Shown: in pieces, positions 17,869 through 26,379 of the stretch
Numbering within the stretch: the first letter of the stretch is position 1
Layout: every line of letters begins with the position of its first letter
Assembly: GCF_015350975.1 (NCBI RefSeq)
Contig: NZ_JADKRX010000001.1
Coordinates: 496,001-560,000, forward strand
Direction of reading: 5' to 3'
From: Curtobacterium sp. VKM Ac-1395
GTDB lineage: Bacteria; Actinomycetota; Actinomycetes; Actinomycetales; Microbacteriaceae
DNA: 64,000 nucleotides
The notes under the pieces: model-generated
Seen by the model: the letters and a program-made list of their open reading frames with translations, nothing else
The model's database searches: none
What the model was told of the DNA's origin: nothing
Made by a program: the position numbers and the translations under genes

Positions 17869-18785
17869 CCCCGGTGCTCGCCGGCATCGACGTCGGCGGG
17901 ACGAACACCAAGGTGGTCCTGGCGACCACCGAGCTCGAGGTGATCGACCGACGCGACCTGCCGACGCCCGCGCACGCGGGCGGCGGGGCGATCGTGGACG
18001 CGGCGCTCGGGGTGGTGACGGACCTGCTGGAGACGCACCGAGCCTCCTTGGCGGGTGTCGGGGTGGGCGCGGCCGGCGTGGTCGACGCGACCACCGGGAC
18101 CGTGCTCGTCACCGGCAACTCGTTCACCGGGTGGGCCGGGCACGGCGTGACCGCGCACGTGTCCGAGCGGCTCGGTGTCCCCGCGACGCTCGACAACGAC
18201 GTCAATGCGTTCCTGCTCGGCGAGGTCGCCGCCGGCGCCGTCGTGGGGGAGCGCGACGTGCTCGGGATGACTCTCGGCACCGGGGTCGGCGGGGCCCTCG
18301 TGCTCGGGGGCTCGCTGTTCGCCGGGCCGCGCGGTGCCGCCGGGGAGATCGGCCACGTGCCGGGCTTCGGCGACGGGCTCTGCACGTGCGGGCAGCACGG
18401 ACACCTCGAGACGATCGCGGCGGCGCGGGGCATGGCCGCCCGCTACGAGGCCGCGACCGGACGACGCCTGCCGGTGCACACGATCGCCGACGCCGCGCGC
18501 GCCGGGGACCCGGACGCACTCGACGTCTTCCGGACCGCCGGGTGGGGGATCGCCCGGGGCATCCTGCTCACGGCGGGGATCCTCGACGTGACGACGGTCG
18601 TCATCGGGGGCGGGGTCGCCCGGGCCTGGGACCTGCTGTCGCCGGCGATCGAGGCGGCCATCGCTGCCGAGCCGCCCGTCAGCGGGGCGTCGATCCGGGT
18701 CGAGCCGTCGACGCTCGGCTCCGACGCGGTCGCCCTCGGGGCGGCGGCGCAGGTGCGGGCGCGGGTGCTGGCGGCCGTCGCGTAG
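17865..18785 (+). CDS. ROK family sugar kinase
   Basis: A 306-residue cytoplasmic kinase of the ROK family (glucokinase, N-acetylglucosamine or N-acetylmannosamine kinase type). Visible are the phosphate-binding start GIDVGGTNTK, the catalytic DNDVNAFLLGE, GTGVGGALVL and the ROK EIGH motif. The zinc site is altered: the usual CxCGxxGCxE reads CTCGQHGHLE at residues 173-182, with His180 in place of the last Cys; His can still bind zinc. It has no DNA-binding domain. The GTG overlaps the ATPase stop (GTGA), making it the last cistron of the importer operon. A kinase there implies that the import yields a free hexose or amino sugar. Confidence 0.87.
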   Translation: MTPVLAGIDVGGTNTKVVLATTELEVIDRRDLPTPAHAGGGAIVDAALGVVTDLLETHRASLAGVGVGAAGVVDATTGTVLVTGNSFTGWAGHGVTAHVSERLGVPATLDNDVNAFLLGEVAAGAVVGERDVLGMTLGTGVGGALVLGGSLFAGPRGAAGEIGHVPGFGDGLCTCGQHGHLETIAAARGMAARYEAATGRRLPVHTIADAARAGDPDALDVFRTAGWGIARGILLTAGILDVTTVVIGGGVARAWDLLSPAIEAAIAAEPPVSGASIRVEPSTLGSDAVALGAAAQVRARVLAAVA

Positions 18786-18825
18786 GCAGGCGGGCGCTGG
18801 TGCGTCCGTTGGCGATCACGCTGAG

Positions 18826-18895
18826 CCGAGTCTCGGCGTCCCGGACACAACGCGCGGCCGGTGGCGCGAGTCGTGTCCGCGGAGACGAGACTCGG
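18826..18895. terminator. long inverted repeat between convergent genes
   Basis: CCGAGTCTCG (18826-18835) pairs with CGAGACTCGG (18886-18895). Inside, CGGACAC with CGCGC pairs with GCGCG and GTGTCCG. The 70-base structure lies between the ROK kinase and the kinase-GAF gene, which converge, and can terminate both. It has a different sequence from the other repeat families of this window. Confidence 0.75.
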
Positions 18896-18902
18896 ACTCG
18901 GG

Positions 18903-20375
18903 TCAGCCGGCCGTCGGGGGTGCCAGGGGGATCGCGTCGCTCGTCGAGCGGAGCGACTCCTGGCGCAGTTCGAGCTGCGAGACCGCCAGCGCCGCCAGGT
19001 CGCGGAGGTTCGCCAGGTCGGCCTCGGTCGCCGTGCGCGGACGGGTGTCGAGCACGGCCAGGGTGCCGATCGCGGTGCCGTCGTGGCGGACGAGCGGCAC
19101 GCTGACGTAGAACCGGATCCCGAGGGGGCCGGTGACGAGCGGGCTGTTCCGCATCTCCGGGTGCGCCGACCCGTCGGGGATCACCACCGGGACCGGGACC
19201 GGGGCGAAGCCGTTCCGGAAGCTGATGTGCCGTGCGGAATCGTCGATGCCCTCGGCCAGGTACGACTGCGACCACTCGCGGTCCTCATCGAGCACCTCGA
19301 CCAGGGCGATCGGGGCGTCGAACAGGCGTGCCGCCATGGCCGTGGTCCGCTGCAGCGCCTCCTCGGGCAGCAGGTCGAGCGTCGCCGGGTGCGACCCCGT
19401 GGCGGGGCGTTGACCGGTGGCGGTGCGCGTGCCGGTGCCGGTGCTCGGTCCGGCGCTGCGCGTCGTCTCCGTCTCCGTCGCGCGGGTCGCGGTGCCGGGC
19501 GCGTCCGTGTCGACCACGCGGTCCTCGGCCGTGGTGTCCGCGATGACGACGTCGCGGAGCAGGCCGACCAGGGCCTCCCCGGTCGGCCGCTGTGCCGGGT
19601 CCCTGGCCGTCATCGCGGTCAGGGCGCGCTGCCAGTGCGTCGGAAGCGGGTCCGGCACGACGGGGTCGCGCGACAGCCGAGCGACCGCGGACTCGACGAG
19701 CGACCCGGGGAACTCCCGCCGGCGGGTGAAGCACTGCAGCAGCACCAGGCCGAGCGAGTAGACGTCGCTCGCCGGGCCGACGTCACCGCCGCGGGCCTGC
19801 TCCGGGCTGAGGTAGGCGGCCGTCCCCGTCGTCACGCCGTCGGCGGTGAGCCGTTCGACGCCGTCGGCCAGCGCGATGCCGAAGTCCGTCAGCCGAGCCC
19901 GGGCACGGTCGGCCCGGTTGCCGTAGTCGACGAGCAGGATGTTCGACGGCTTGATGTCGCGGTGCACGACGCCGCGGTCGTGGATGTAGTGGAGCGCCTC
20001 GGCCATGTCGTAGCCGACCTCGGCGATGTGCCGCGAGGCCAGCGGCCCGAGCCCCAGCCGCTCCTCGAGGTCCTGCCCGTGCACGAGCGCCATCACGATG
20101 AACCGCTGCGGGGTGCCGTGCTCGTCCTCGACGACGCCGGCGTCGAGCAGGCTGACCAGGTTGTGGTGGTCGAGCGATGCCAGGACGCCCTGCTCGGCCT
20201 CCTCTCGCGCGATGTCGACCAGGCCCGGGTGGAAGACCTTCACGGCGACGGGCCGGTCGAGGCTCTCGTCGAGGGCGTCGTACACGACCGACATCCCACC
20301 GCGGCCGATGACCGTCCGGAGCCGGTAGCGCCCGCCGAGGAGCGCGTGTGGCGCCTCCTGACCTTCCGTCATCAT
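18903..20375 (-). CDS. soluble serine/threonine protein kinase with C-terminal GAF domain
   Basis: A 490-residue protein. Residues about 16-280 are a Hanks-type kinase: glycine loop GRGGMSVVY, Lys46 in VAVKVF, catalytic HRDIKPSN with Asp140, DFG at 164-166 and activation end YLSPEQA. A Thr/Ala-rich linker (about 290-340) leads to a GAF domain (about 345-470; SYLAEGIDDSARHISF, YVSVPLVRHDGTAIGTLAVL). No membrane segment or PASTA repeat is present, unlike PknB. The GAF domain may sense a small ligand or redox state and tune the kinase. ATG at 20375 is chosen because GATGAT ends six bases upstream, the leaderless spacing seen elsewhere; the next codon is also ATG. Targets are unknown. Confidence 0.87.
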   Translation of the reverse strand: MMTEGQEAPHALLGGRYRLRTVIGRGGMSVVYDALDESLDRPVAVKVFHPGLVDIAREEAEQGVLASLDHHNLVSLLDAGVVEDEHGTPQRFIVMALVHGQDLEERLGLGPLASRHIAEVGYDMAEALHYIHDRGVVHRDIKPSNILLVDYGNRADRARARLTDFGIALADGVERLTADGVTTGTAAYLSPEQARGGDVGPASDVYSLGLVLLQCFTRRREFPGSLVESAVARLSRDPVVPDPLPTHWQRALTAMTARDPAQRPTGEALVGLLRDVVIADTTAEDRVVDTDAPGTATRATETETTRSAGPSTGTGTRTATGQRPATGSHPATLDLLPEEALQRTTAMAARLFDAPIALVEVLDEDREWSQSYLAEGIDDSARHISFRNGFAPVPVPVVIPDGSAHPEMRNSPLVTGPLGIRFYVSVPLVRHDGTAIGTLAVLDTRPRTATEADLANLRDLAALAVSQLELRQESLRSTSDAIPLAPPTAG

Positions 20376-20483
20376 GCGTGCATCATCCCATCCGGCCGCG
20401 GTCCGGGCGCGCGTTGATCCCGAGCACGCGCCGCTCCGGTCGCGCTGCTCCGGTCGAGCTGCGCCGGTCGTGCTGCTCCGCTG

Positions 20484-20545
20484 GACACCGGCGTTCAGTC
20501 GTCGCGCCGCGACCATCCGCGGCGCGACCCGCGAACACCGGTGTC
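20484..20545. repeat. 62-bp nested palindromic element, copy B
   Basis: Outer arms GACACCGGCGTT (20484-20495) and AACACCGGTGTC (20534-20545) match in eleven of twelve pairs. The inner stem GTCGCGCCGC (20501-20510) with GCGGCGCGAC (20519-20528) is perfect. It lies between two divergent genes, so it cannot simply be their terminator. Its right end abuts the likely pcp promoter. Confidence 0.85.
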
Positions 20546-20575
20546 CCGCGCCCGGACAGCCGTAGCATCGAGGAC

Positions 20576-21226
20576 GTGGCCACCAGCGCAGCACCTGTCG
20601 TCCTCCTGACCGCGTTCGAGCCGTTCGGGGGTGCCGAGCGGAACCCCTCGTGGGACGCCGTCCGGGCCGTCGCCGAGTCGTGGGACGGCCCCGGCACCGT
20701 CGTCGTGGCGCAGCTGCCCGTCGTCTTCGCCGAGGTCCGCGCGGCCCTCGTCGCCGCGATCACCGAGCACCGCCCCGACCTGGTCATCGCCACCGGTGTC
20801 GCCGAGGGACGCGACGCCGTCACCCCCGAGCGCGTCGCGGTCAACGTCGACGACGCCCGCATCCCGGACAACTCCGGCGCGCAGCCGATCGACGAACCGA
20901 TCGACCAGCGCGGGCCGGACGGCTTCCTGACGACCCTGCCGATCAAGCGCATCGTCCGAGCGGCGACCGAGGCCGGGGTCGCCGCATCCGTGTCGAACAC
21001 GGCGGGCACCTTCACCTGCAACCACGCCTTCTACGAGCTGATGTCGATCGCGGCGAACGAGGCCTTCCGCGCCGGCTTCGTGCACGTCCCCGCCACGCCG
21101 GAGTCGGCGACCGGGGACGTCCCGACGCTGCCGCTGGCCGACATCGTCACGGCACTCGAGGTCGCCGTCCGCGAGAGCCTCGACCCCGCGGCCGACGCGG
21201 TGCTGGTCGGCGGCGCCGAGCACTAG
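20576..21226 (+). CDS. pcp: pyroglutamyl-peptidase I (pyrrolidone-carboxylate peptidase)
   Basis: A 216-residue cysteine peptidase of family C15 that removes N-terminal pyroglutamate from peptides in the cytoplasm. The fold starts with VVLLTAFEPFGGAERNPSW. The catalytic triad is in the usual places: Glu85 (TPERVAVN), Cys148 (NTAGTFTCNHAFY) and His170 (GFVHVPATPE). The GTG start has TAGCAT seven bases before it and no usable Shine-Dalgarno, so the transcript is probably leaderless. It helps salvage peptides; the AAA ATPase gene follows 46 bp downstream with its own likely promoter. Confidence 0.93.
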   Translation: MATSAAPVVLLTAFEPFGGAERNPSWDAVRAVAESWDGPGTVVVAQLPVVFAEVRAALVAAITEHRPDLVIATGVAEGRDAVTPERVAVNVDDARIPDNSGAQPIDEPIDQRGPDGFLTTLPIKRIVRAATEAGVAASVSNTAGTFTCNHAFYELMSIAANEAFRAGFVHVPATPESATGDVPTLPLADIVTALEVAVRESLDPAADAVLVGGAEH

Positions 21227-21272
21227 TCGTCCCGCCCTGGCCAGTCGCCGCGAGCCCTGCCAGGATGCACTC

Positions 21273-22817
21273 GTGCTCGACGATGCAGACCGGGACCTCA
21301 TGCGTGCCTTCGCACGCTTCCTCGACCACGCGAACGACCTCGCGGCGACGGAGCAGCGTGCCACGCTGACCCCGATCGGCGAGCGGCTCCGCGACCACCT
21401 CGGCGCGGACCCGCAGACCATCCCCGTGGTGACCGAGGAGTTCGCCGACCACCGGCTCGTCGACGCCGACATCGCGCTCGACGAACTCACGGGCCCCGAC
21501 CCGGACGCGCTCGTCGGCATCGCCGGGGACGACGGCCGCTTCCACAGCTCGATCAGCGAGTTCGTCGCGCACGCCCACACGCGGTGGTCGCTCGGCCCCG
21601 TGAGCTACGCCACCCGTGCCACCGGCCCGGACACGACCCGTCGGGTGGTGTCGTTCGGGCTGCGCCTCATCACCTTCGAGGGCGCGCCCCTCGTCGTCCT
21701 GCAGCGCAGCGCGAAGCCCGAGTACGGCCGGTCGAGCGCCACGCTCGAGGTGCTCGCCGTCGACCAGGACCTCGCGACGACCTTCCTCACCCGGGTCCGC
21801 GCGCTGATGATCGAGCGCAGCGTGCTGCGCGGCCAGGTGCTCTCGTTCGTCCAGTCGCAGTACGGCGCCGACGCCGGTGCGACGTTCCTGCGGCGGCCGG
21901 AGACGACCGCGGACGACGTCGTCCTGGCCGACGGGGTGCTCGACGAGGTCGTCGCGCACGTCGTCGGGATCGGCGAGCAGCGCCAGGCGCTCCTGGCCGC
22001 CGGGCAGCACCTGAAGCGCGGGGTCCTGCTCTACGGCCCGCCCGGCACCGGCAAGACCCTGACGATCCGGCACCTGCTGCACCGGACCGAGGGCGTCACC
22101 GCGGTGCTGCTGACCGGGTCGAGCATCGCCGCGATCGGTGCCGCGGCCGAGGTCGCCCGCACCTTCCAGCCGTCCATCGTCGTGCTCGAGGACATCGACC
22201 TCGTCGCCATGGAGCGTGACATGACGCCTCAGCCCCTGCTGTTCGAGGTGCTCGACGCGCTCGATGGCCTGGACGGAGACGCCGACGTGGCCTTCGTGAT
22301 GACGACGAACCGGGTGTCGGTGCTCGAACGGGCGCTCGCCGACCGGCCCGGACGTGTGGACCTCGCCGTCGAAGTGCCGCTGCCCGGCCTGCCCGAGCGG
22401 ACGCGGCTGTTCCGTCGCTACGCGGGCGCGCTGCCGTTCTCCGACGCGGTCCTCGCGCAGGCGGCCGAGCGCGCCGACGGCACGACGGGCTCCTTCGCGA
22501 AGGAGCTCATGCGGCGGAGCGTCCTCGGTGCGGCGATGCGCGGCGGCGAGCCTTCGGACGCCGACCTGCTCGACGCGCTCGAGTCCCTGCTCACGGCGCG
22601 CTCGGCGCTGACCCGCAAGCTGCTCGGCACCCGCGGCGACGAGGACGCCGACGCCGACGGCATCGAACCCGAGGACGTGGTGGACTTCGCGTTCGTCGCC
22701 GGCCAGGGCGAGCCCGGCTTCCCGGTCATCGTGCCGTCGGTCGCGGACGAGCACGGGCGCGCCGATGACCTGGGACTCGGGACGACTGCGGACGATCGGC
22801 CTCCTTCCGACCAGTGA
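21273..22817 (+). CDS. AAA family ATPase of unknown function
   Basis: A 514-residue protein. The N-terminal half (about 1-235) resembles no family I can name. The C-terminal half is an AAA module: Walker A GPPGTGKT at 255-262, Walker B VVLEDIDL near 305, a sensor region FVMTTNR and an arginine pair in LADRPGRVD. The last 60 residues are acidic (DEDADADGIEPEDVV) and end in a low-complexity tail. The single AAA module and alpha-helical N domain fit a remodelling or chaperone ATPase, but no partner is encoded beside it. The GTG start has CAGGAT six bases upstream, fitting a leaderless message. The gene converges with the DUF347 operon. Confidence 0.82.
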   Translation: MLDDADRDLMRAFARFLDHANDLAATEQRATLTPIGERLRDHLGADPQTIPVVTEEFADHRLVDADIALDELTGPDPDALVGIAGDDGRFHSSISEFVAHAHTRWSLGPVSYATRATGPDTTRRVVSFGLRLITFEGAPLVVLQRSAKPEYGRSSATLEVLAVDQDLATTFLTRVRALMIERSVLRGQVLSFVQSQYGADAGATFLRRPETTADDVVLADGVLDEVVAHVVGIGEQRQALLAAGQHLKRGVLLYGPPGTGKTLTIRHLLHRTEGVTAVLLTGSSIAAIGAAAEVARTFQPSIVVLEDIDLVAMERDMTPQPLLFEVLDALDGLDGDADVAFVMTTNRVSVLERALADRPGRVDLAVEVPLPGLPERTRLFRRYAGALPFSDAVLAQAAERADGTTGSFAKELMRRSVLGAAMRGGEPSDADLLDALESLLTARSALTRKLLGTRGDEDADADGIEPEDVVDFAFVAGQGEPGFPVIVPSVADEHGRADDLGLGTTADDRPPSDQ

Positions 22818-22850
22818 GCAGCGGTCGCCCGCCGCCAGCGCCGTGGTACC

Positions 22851-23621
22851 TCAGCGCGCGACGGCGGTCGACGACTGCGCTGTTCGTCGGAACTGCGCGG
22901 ACCAGGCCACCGCCACGGCGATCACGATCAGCAGGACGGCACTGACCAGCCCCGTGCCGACGGCGAGACCGCCCCGCGCGTGCGGGACCGCGACCCAGTC
23001 CGCGAAGGACGCCCCCACCGGCCGGGTGAGCACGTACGCCGTCCAGAACGACAGGACCGGGCCGAGGACGCCGCCCAAGCGACCGAGGACGACGACGGCC
23101 ATGGCGGCGACGAAGACCATCCCACCGGCGAAGTACCCGAGGTGGAAGGTGCTGGCGAGCAGGTCGCCGGCAGCGGTGCCCATCGCGAACGTGGCGATGA
23201 CTGCGGCCCAGTAGAAGCACTGTCGGCGCAGGCTGGTGATGGTGTGCACGTCGAGGCTTCCCTCGGTGCGGCGCCACACCACGAACACGGCCACGAGGCC
23301 GACCAGGAACACCGGGGCGGAGACCAGGTAGGGGACGCCGAGAGCGACGTGGGTGACGTCGGCGATCATCGTGCCGAACACCCCGACCATCGACACGGCC
23401 GCCCAGTACCTCCAGGGCGCGTACCGGGTCGCGGCGAGCTGCACGACGAGGACGACCGCGAAGAGCACGGCCGTGACCAGGACCGTCGGGACGGGATCGA
23501 ACCGTGTGACGAGGAAGTCGGAGAGTGCCTCGCCCATCGCCGTGGTGACCACCTTGATGACCCAGAACGACGTCGTCGGGTCGGGCACACGGTTCGGTGC
23601 GTCGGGCGTCGTCGCGGTCAT
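22851..23621 (-). CDS. DUF347 (COG4705) four-repeat membrane protein
   Basis: A 256-residue integral membrane protein made of four DUF347 repeats, each with two membrane segments. The repeat starts are visible at VPDPTTSFWVIKVVTTAMGE, YWAAVSMVGVFGTMIAD, FYWAAVIATFAMGTAAGDLL and FWTAYVLTRPVGASFADW, each with a conserved Trp or aromatic and an acidic residue. The family function is not established. It is the last gene of a three-gene operon. Its ATG overlaps the DedA stop (ATGA), and a paralogue sits at the head of the operon. Both lie opposite a two-component system, which is a common neighbour of this family. Confidence 0.85.
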   Translation of the reverse strand: MTATTPDAPNRVPDPTTSFWVIKVVTTAMGEALSDFLVTRFDPVPTVLVTAVLFAVVLVVQLAATRYAPWRYWAAVSMVGVFGTMIADVTHVALGVPYLVSAPVFLVGLVAVFVVWRRTEGSLDVHTITSLRRQCFYWAAVIATFAMGTAAGDLLASTFHLGYFAGGMVFVAAMAVVVLGRLGGVLGPVLSFWTAYVLTRPVGASFADWVAVPHARGGLAVGTGLVSAVLLIVIAVAVAWSAQFRRTAQSSTAVAR

Positions 23622-24301
23622 CCTCGTCGGTCCCGACCGGCCGCGGCTGGCTGGTCGGACGGATCGCCGTGCGTTCCTGACCGGCGGCCGGCCCGACGGC
23701 GGAGCGCCCCGATCACGATCGGGAGCACCGAGACCAGGACGATCACGATCATGAGGACGTCGATGTTGTGTGCCACGAACGGGATCCCGCCGAGCAGCAC
23801 CCCGACAGCGGTCAGGCCTGCAGCCCATGCGATCGCCCCGATGAGGTTGAACAGCAGGAACCGGCGGTAGTGCATCCCGGCGGTGCCGGCCGCGAGGGGG
23901 ACGTACGTCCGGACGACGGGGACGAACCGGCCGAGGACGAGTGAGAGCCCGCCCCACCGGGTGAAGAACGCCTCTGCCTCGTTGAGTCGAGCGGTGGTGA
24001 GCAGACGCGCGTCGTCCCGGAACCAGCGACGCCCGAAGCGCTTGCCGAGCCAGTACCCGACCTGGTCACCGGCGATCGCCGCGAGGGACGCGACGAGCGC
24101 GACCTGCCACGGCGTGACGCCCAGGGCGCTGCTGATGATCGCGGCGGTGACGAGCAGGGAGTCACCGGGCAGGAACGGGAACAGCACCCCGGACTCGATG
24201 AAGATGAGCACGGCGATGCCCACGAGGACGTACGGACCGAAGGCGTGCAGCACGGATGCTGCGTCGAGGAGGTGCACGGCGAGGGGGACGGTGGCGGTCA
24301 C
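23618..24301 (-). CDS. DedA family membrane protein
   Basis: A 227-residue DedA/SNARE-associated (VTT domain) protein of the inner membrane. Family features are GVLFPFLPGDSLLVTA after the first helix, the glycine-rich AGDQVGYWLGKRFGRR loop, and GRFVPVVRTYVPLAAGTAGM with the conserved Arg residues. DedA proteins act in lipid recycling and are needed for envelope energetics and acid or drug tolerance. The GTG start overlaps the stop of the first DUF347 gene (GTGA) and its stop overlaps the second, so all three are coupled. It has no separate ribosome site. Confidence 0.9.
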   Translation of the reverse strand: MTATVPLAVHLLDAASVLHAFGPYVLVGIAVLIFIESGVLFPFLPGDSLLVTAAIISSALGVTPWQVALVASLAAIAGDQVGYWLGKRFGRRWFRDDARLLTTARLNEAEAFFTRWGGLSLVLGRFVPVVRTYVPLAAGTAGMHYRRFLLFNLIGAIAWAAGLTAVGVLLGGIPFVAHNIDVLMIVIVLVSVLPIVIGALRRRAGRRSGTHGDPSDQPAAAGRDRRG

Positions 24302-25104
24302 GAGGAGACACCCAGCTGCGCCTGCGGAGCGGTGGCATCGCGACGGAGACGGATCGAGAGCCAGCTGATGACCGCGGCGATGAGGACCAGGAACACGACG
24401 CTGGTGGTGATGGTGCCGATGCCGAGGCCGCCGTCCTCGACCGGCGACGAGAGCAGGTCGCCGGTGGAGGCACCGAGCGGTCGGGTGAGGACGTACGCGA
24501 TCCAGAAGCACACGACCGGGCCGCGGTGCCCGATGAACCAGACGGCCGCGGTCAGGGCGATCGCCCCGGCGAACAACAGCAGCGACGGGAAGTACCCGAG
24601 TCCGGTCTGCTCCGCGATCAGGTCACCGGCGGCGGTGCCGAGGGCGAACGTGAACAGGATCGCCAGCCAGTAGAACGCTTCCCGGCGGACCGCGTCGATG
24701 CTGTGGATCGAGATGGTCCCCTCGGATCGGTACCAGATGACGAAGACGGCTGCCAGCGCCACGGCGAAGACGGTCGTGCTGAGGGCCAGCGGGACGCCGA
24801 GCCCGTCCGTCAGGTTGTCCGTGATGCACGTGCCGACGATGCTGATCAGGACCACGGTGATCCAGTACAGCGGCGGCCGGTAGGAGCGGGTCCGGAACTG
24901 CAGGACCAGGAACACGACGAGCGCGACGGCCATGACCAGGGTCGTCAGCGGCAGGCCGAGCCCGACCGTGTCGCTGAGGAGGTCCGCTGCGGTCTCACCG
25001 ACGGTTGTGGCGAGGATCTTGATGACCCAGAACGACACGGTCGGGTCCGGCACCTTGTTCGAGCGGACGCGGGTCCGCAGCCGGGCTGCTGGCGCGTGGG
25101 ACAT
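24298..25104 (-). CDS. DUF347 (COG4705) four-repeat membrane protein
   Basis: A 268-residue paralogue of the protein two genes downstream. Its four DUF347 repeats begin at VPDPTVSFWVIKILATTVGE, YWITVVLISIVGTCITDNL, FYWLAILFTFALGTAAGDL and FWIAYVLTRPLGASTGDLL. GAGGAG six bases before the ATG at 25104 fixes the start and makes this the first gene of the operon. The divergent promoter region carries an 11-bp-period direct repeat of the kind bound by OmpR-family regulators, and the histidine kinase and response regulator genes lie immediately opposite. Function is unknown; a role in envelope or ion stress together with DedA is plausible. Confidence 0.87.
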   Translation of the reverse strand: MSHAPAARLRTRVRSNKVPDPTVSFWVIKILATTVGETAADLLSDTVGLGLPLTTLVMAVALVVFLVLQFRTRSYRPPLYWITVVLISIVGTCITDNLTDGLGVPLALSTTVFAVALAAVFVIWYRSEGTISIHSIDAVRREAFYWLAILFTFALGTAAGDLIAEQTGLGYFPSLLLFAGAIALTAAVWFIGHRGPVVCFWIAYVLTRPLGASTGDLLSSPVEDGGLGIGTITTSVVFLVLIAAVISWLSIRLRRDATAPQAQLGVSS

Positions 25105-25177
25105 GACGTTCTCCTCGTCGGGACGGACCGGACCGCAGATGCGGGAGCGGCGATGCATCGACGCTAGGAACGCGGGG

Positions 25178-25194
25178 CCAAGACTTCACCAAGA
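25178..25194. promoter_or_regulatory. direct repeat, likely response-regulator binding site
   Basis: CCAAGA occurs at 25178-25183 and again at 25189-25194, an 11-base period typical of OmpR/PhoB-family sites. Read on the minus strand it is TCTTGG-N5-TCTTGG and lies where the -35 of the DUF347 operon would be, with TAGCGT downstream as a possible -10. Activation of the operon by the adjacent regulator is inferred. Confidence 0.55.
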
Positions 25195-25290
25195 AACGAG
25201 ATCGGTCTCGGCGTGCGGCAGGATCGGTGCCGATGCACCGACGTCGGAACACCTCCGTGTCCCGGTGCCGGTGCCGTGGAGGGAGCACAG

Positions 25291-26379
25291 GTGAGGTCAC
25301 CGTGGTGGTCATCGATCGCTGACGCGGCGGTCACGTGGTCGTTCCGTTCCGGACAGGAGCGTGACCCGGACCGGTTGGCGTACCGCCGGTCCGTGGTCGG
25401 CATCGCGTTCCAGGTCGCCGTCGTGTCCGCGGCGCTGGTCGCCGCGATCATCGCCCTGGTGGTCGGGTACGTCCTCTGGCAGCTCACCCCGGGACAACTG
25501 CACGAGGCTCCGGCGGCGAGCGACGTCCGCATCTCCCTCGACACCGTCGACCTGAGCATCGCGGTGGTCGGGGTCGGCGGGTTCTCGATCGTCCTCGCCG
25601 GCCTCGCCGCGTGGAGGATCGCACGCCGTGCGGTGCGTCCCATCGCCGACGCCGCCCGTGTCCAGCGCACGTTCGTCGCCGACGCCAGCCACGAGCTCCG
25701 GACGCCGCTGGCGGTGCTCCACGCCCGTGTACAACGGCTGCACATGATGACGCCGGCGGACGACCCGCGGCACGCCGTCGTGGACGAGCTCCGAGGCGAC
25801 ACCCGTGTCCTGATCGACATCGTCAACGACCTCCTGGACGCTGCTGCGGGGAACAGCGGAGCGAGCGGGACGGCCGACCTCGCCGATGCCCTGGCGACCC
25901 TGCGGCGGGACATGACCGTCCTCGCGGTGGAGCGGGAGGTGCACCTCGACGTCAGGCCGGTCGACGCGGCACTCGCGGGGGCCACCCTGGCGGTGTCGGA
26001 GACGCAGCTGCACCGGTGCCTGGTCGCCCTGACGGACAACGCGATCGGTCACACGCGCGCCGGTGGCCACGTCCGGGTCTCGACGAGCGCGGGCGGTGCC
26101 TCCGCCGTGATCCGTGTCACGGACGACGGACCCGGCATCACCGGGATCCCTCCCGCCCGCGTCTTCGACCGGTTCGCCCACGGCACGCCGACGGGGCCGG
26201 CGGGCGCTGCCGCTCCGCGCACCGGGTACGGCATCGGGCTCGCGCTGGTGCGCGACGTCGCCGTCCGCGCCGGCGGCGACGTCACCGTGGAACGCACCGG
26301 TGCGGACGGCACCGTGTTCGCGCTCCGGCTGCCGGTACGACCCGACGGACCACCTGACGACCGGGAGGGCCGCCCGTGA
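25291..26379 (+). CDS. sensor histidine kinase
   Basis: A 362-residue membrane histidine kinase. Two membrane segments (about residues 33-62 and 86-108) bracket a very short extracytoplasmic loop of about 20-25 residues. The phospho-acceptor His134 lies in DASHELRTPLAV, and the ATPase domain has N box NAIGHTRAGG, G1 DDGPGI and G2 GYGIGLALVRDV. The short loop suggests sensing in or at the membrane rather than of a soluble ligand. The GTG at 25291 has GGAGG about eight bases upstream. The response regulator overlaps its stop by four bases (GTGA), and the DUF347-DedA-DUF347 operon diverges from it. Confidence 0.9.
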   Translation: MRSPWWSSIADAAVTWSFRSGQERDPDRLAYRRSVVGIAFQVAVVSAALVAAIIALVVGYVLWQLTPGQLHEAPAASDVRISLDTVDLSIAVVGVGGFSIVLAGLAAWRIARRAVRPIADAARVQRTFVADASHELRTPLAVLHARVQRLHMMTPADDPRHAVVDELRGDTRVLIDIVNDLLDAAAGNSGASGTADLADALATLRRDMTVLAVEREVHLDVRPVDAALAGATLAVSETQLHRCLVALTDNAIGHTRAGGHVRVSTSAGGASAVIRVTDDGPGITGIPPARVFDRFAHGTPTGPAGAAAPRTGYGIGLALVRDVAVRAGGDVTVERTGADGTVFALRLPVRPDGPPDDREGRP

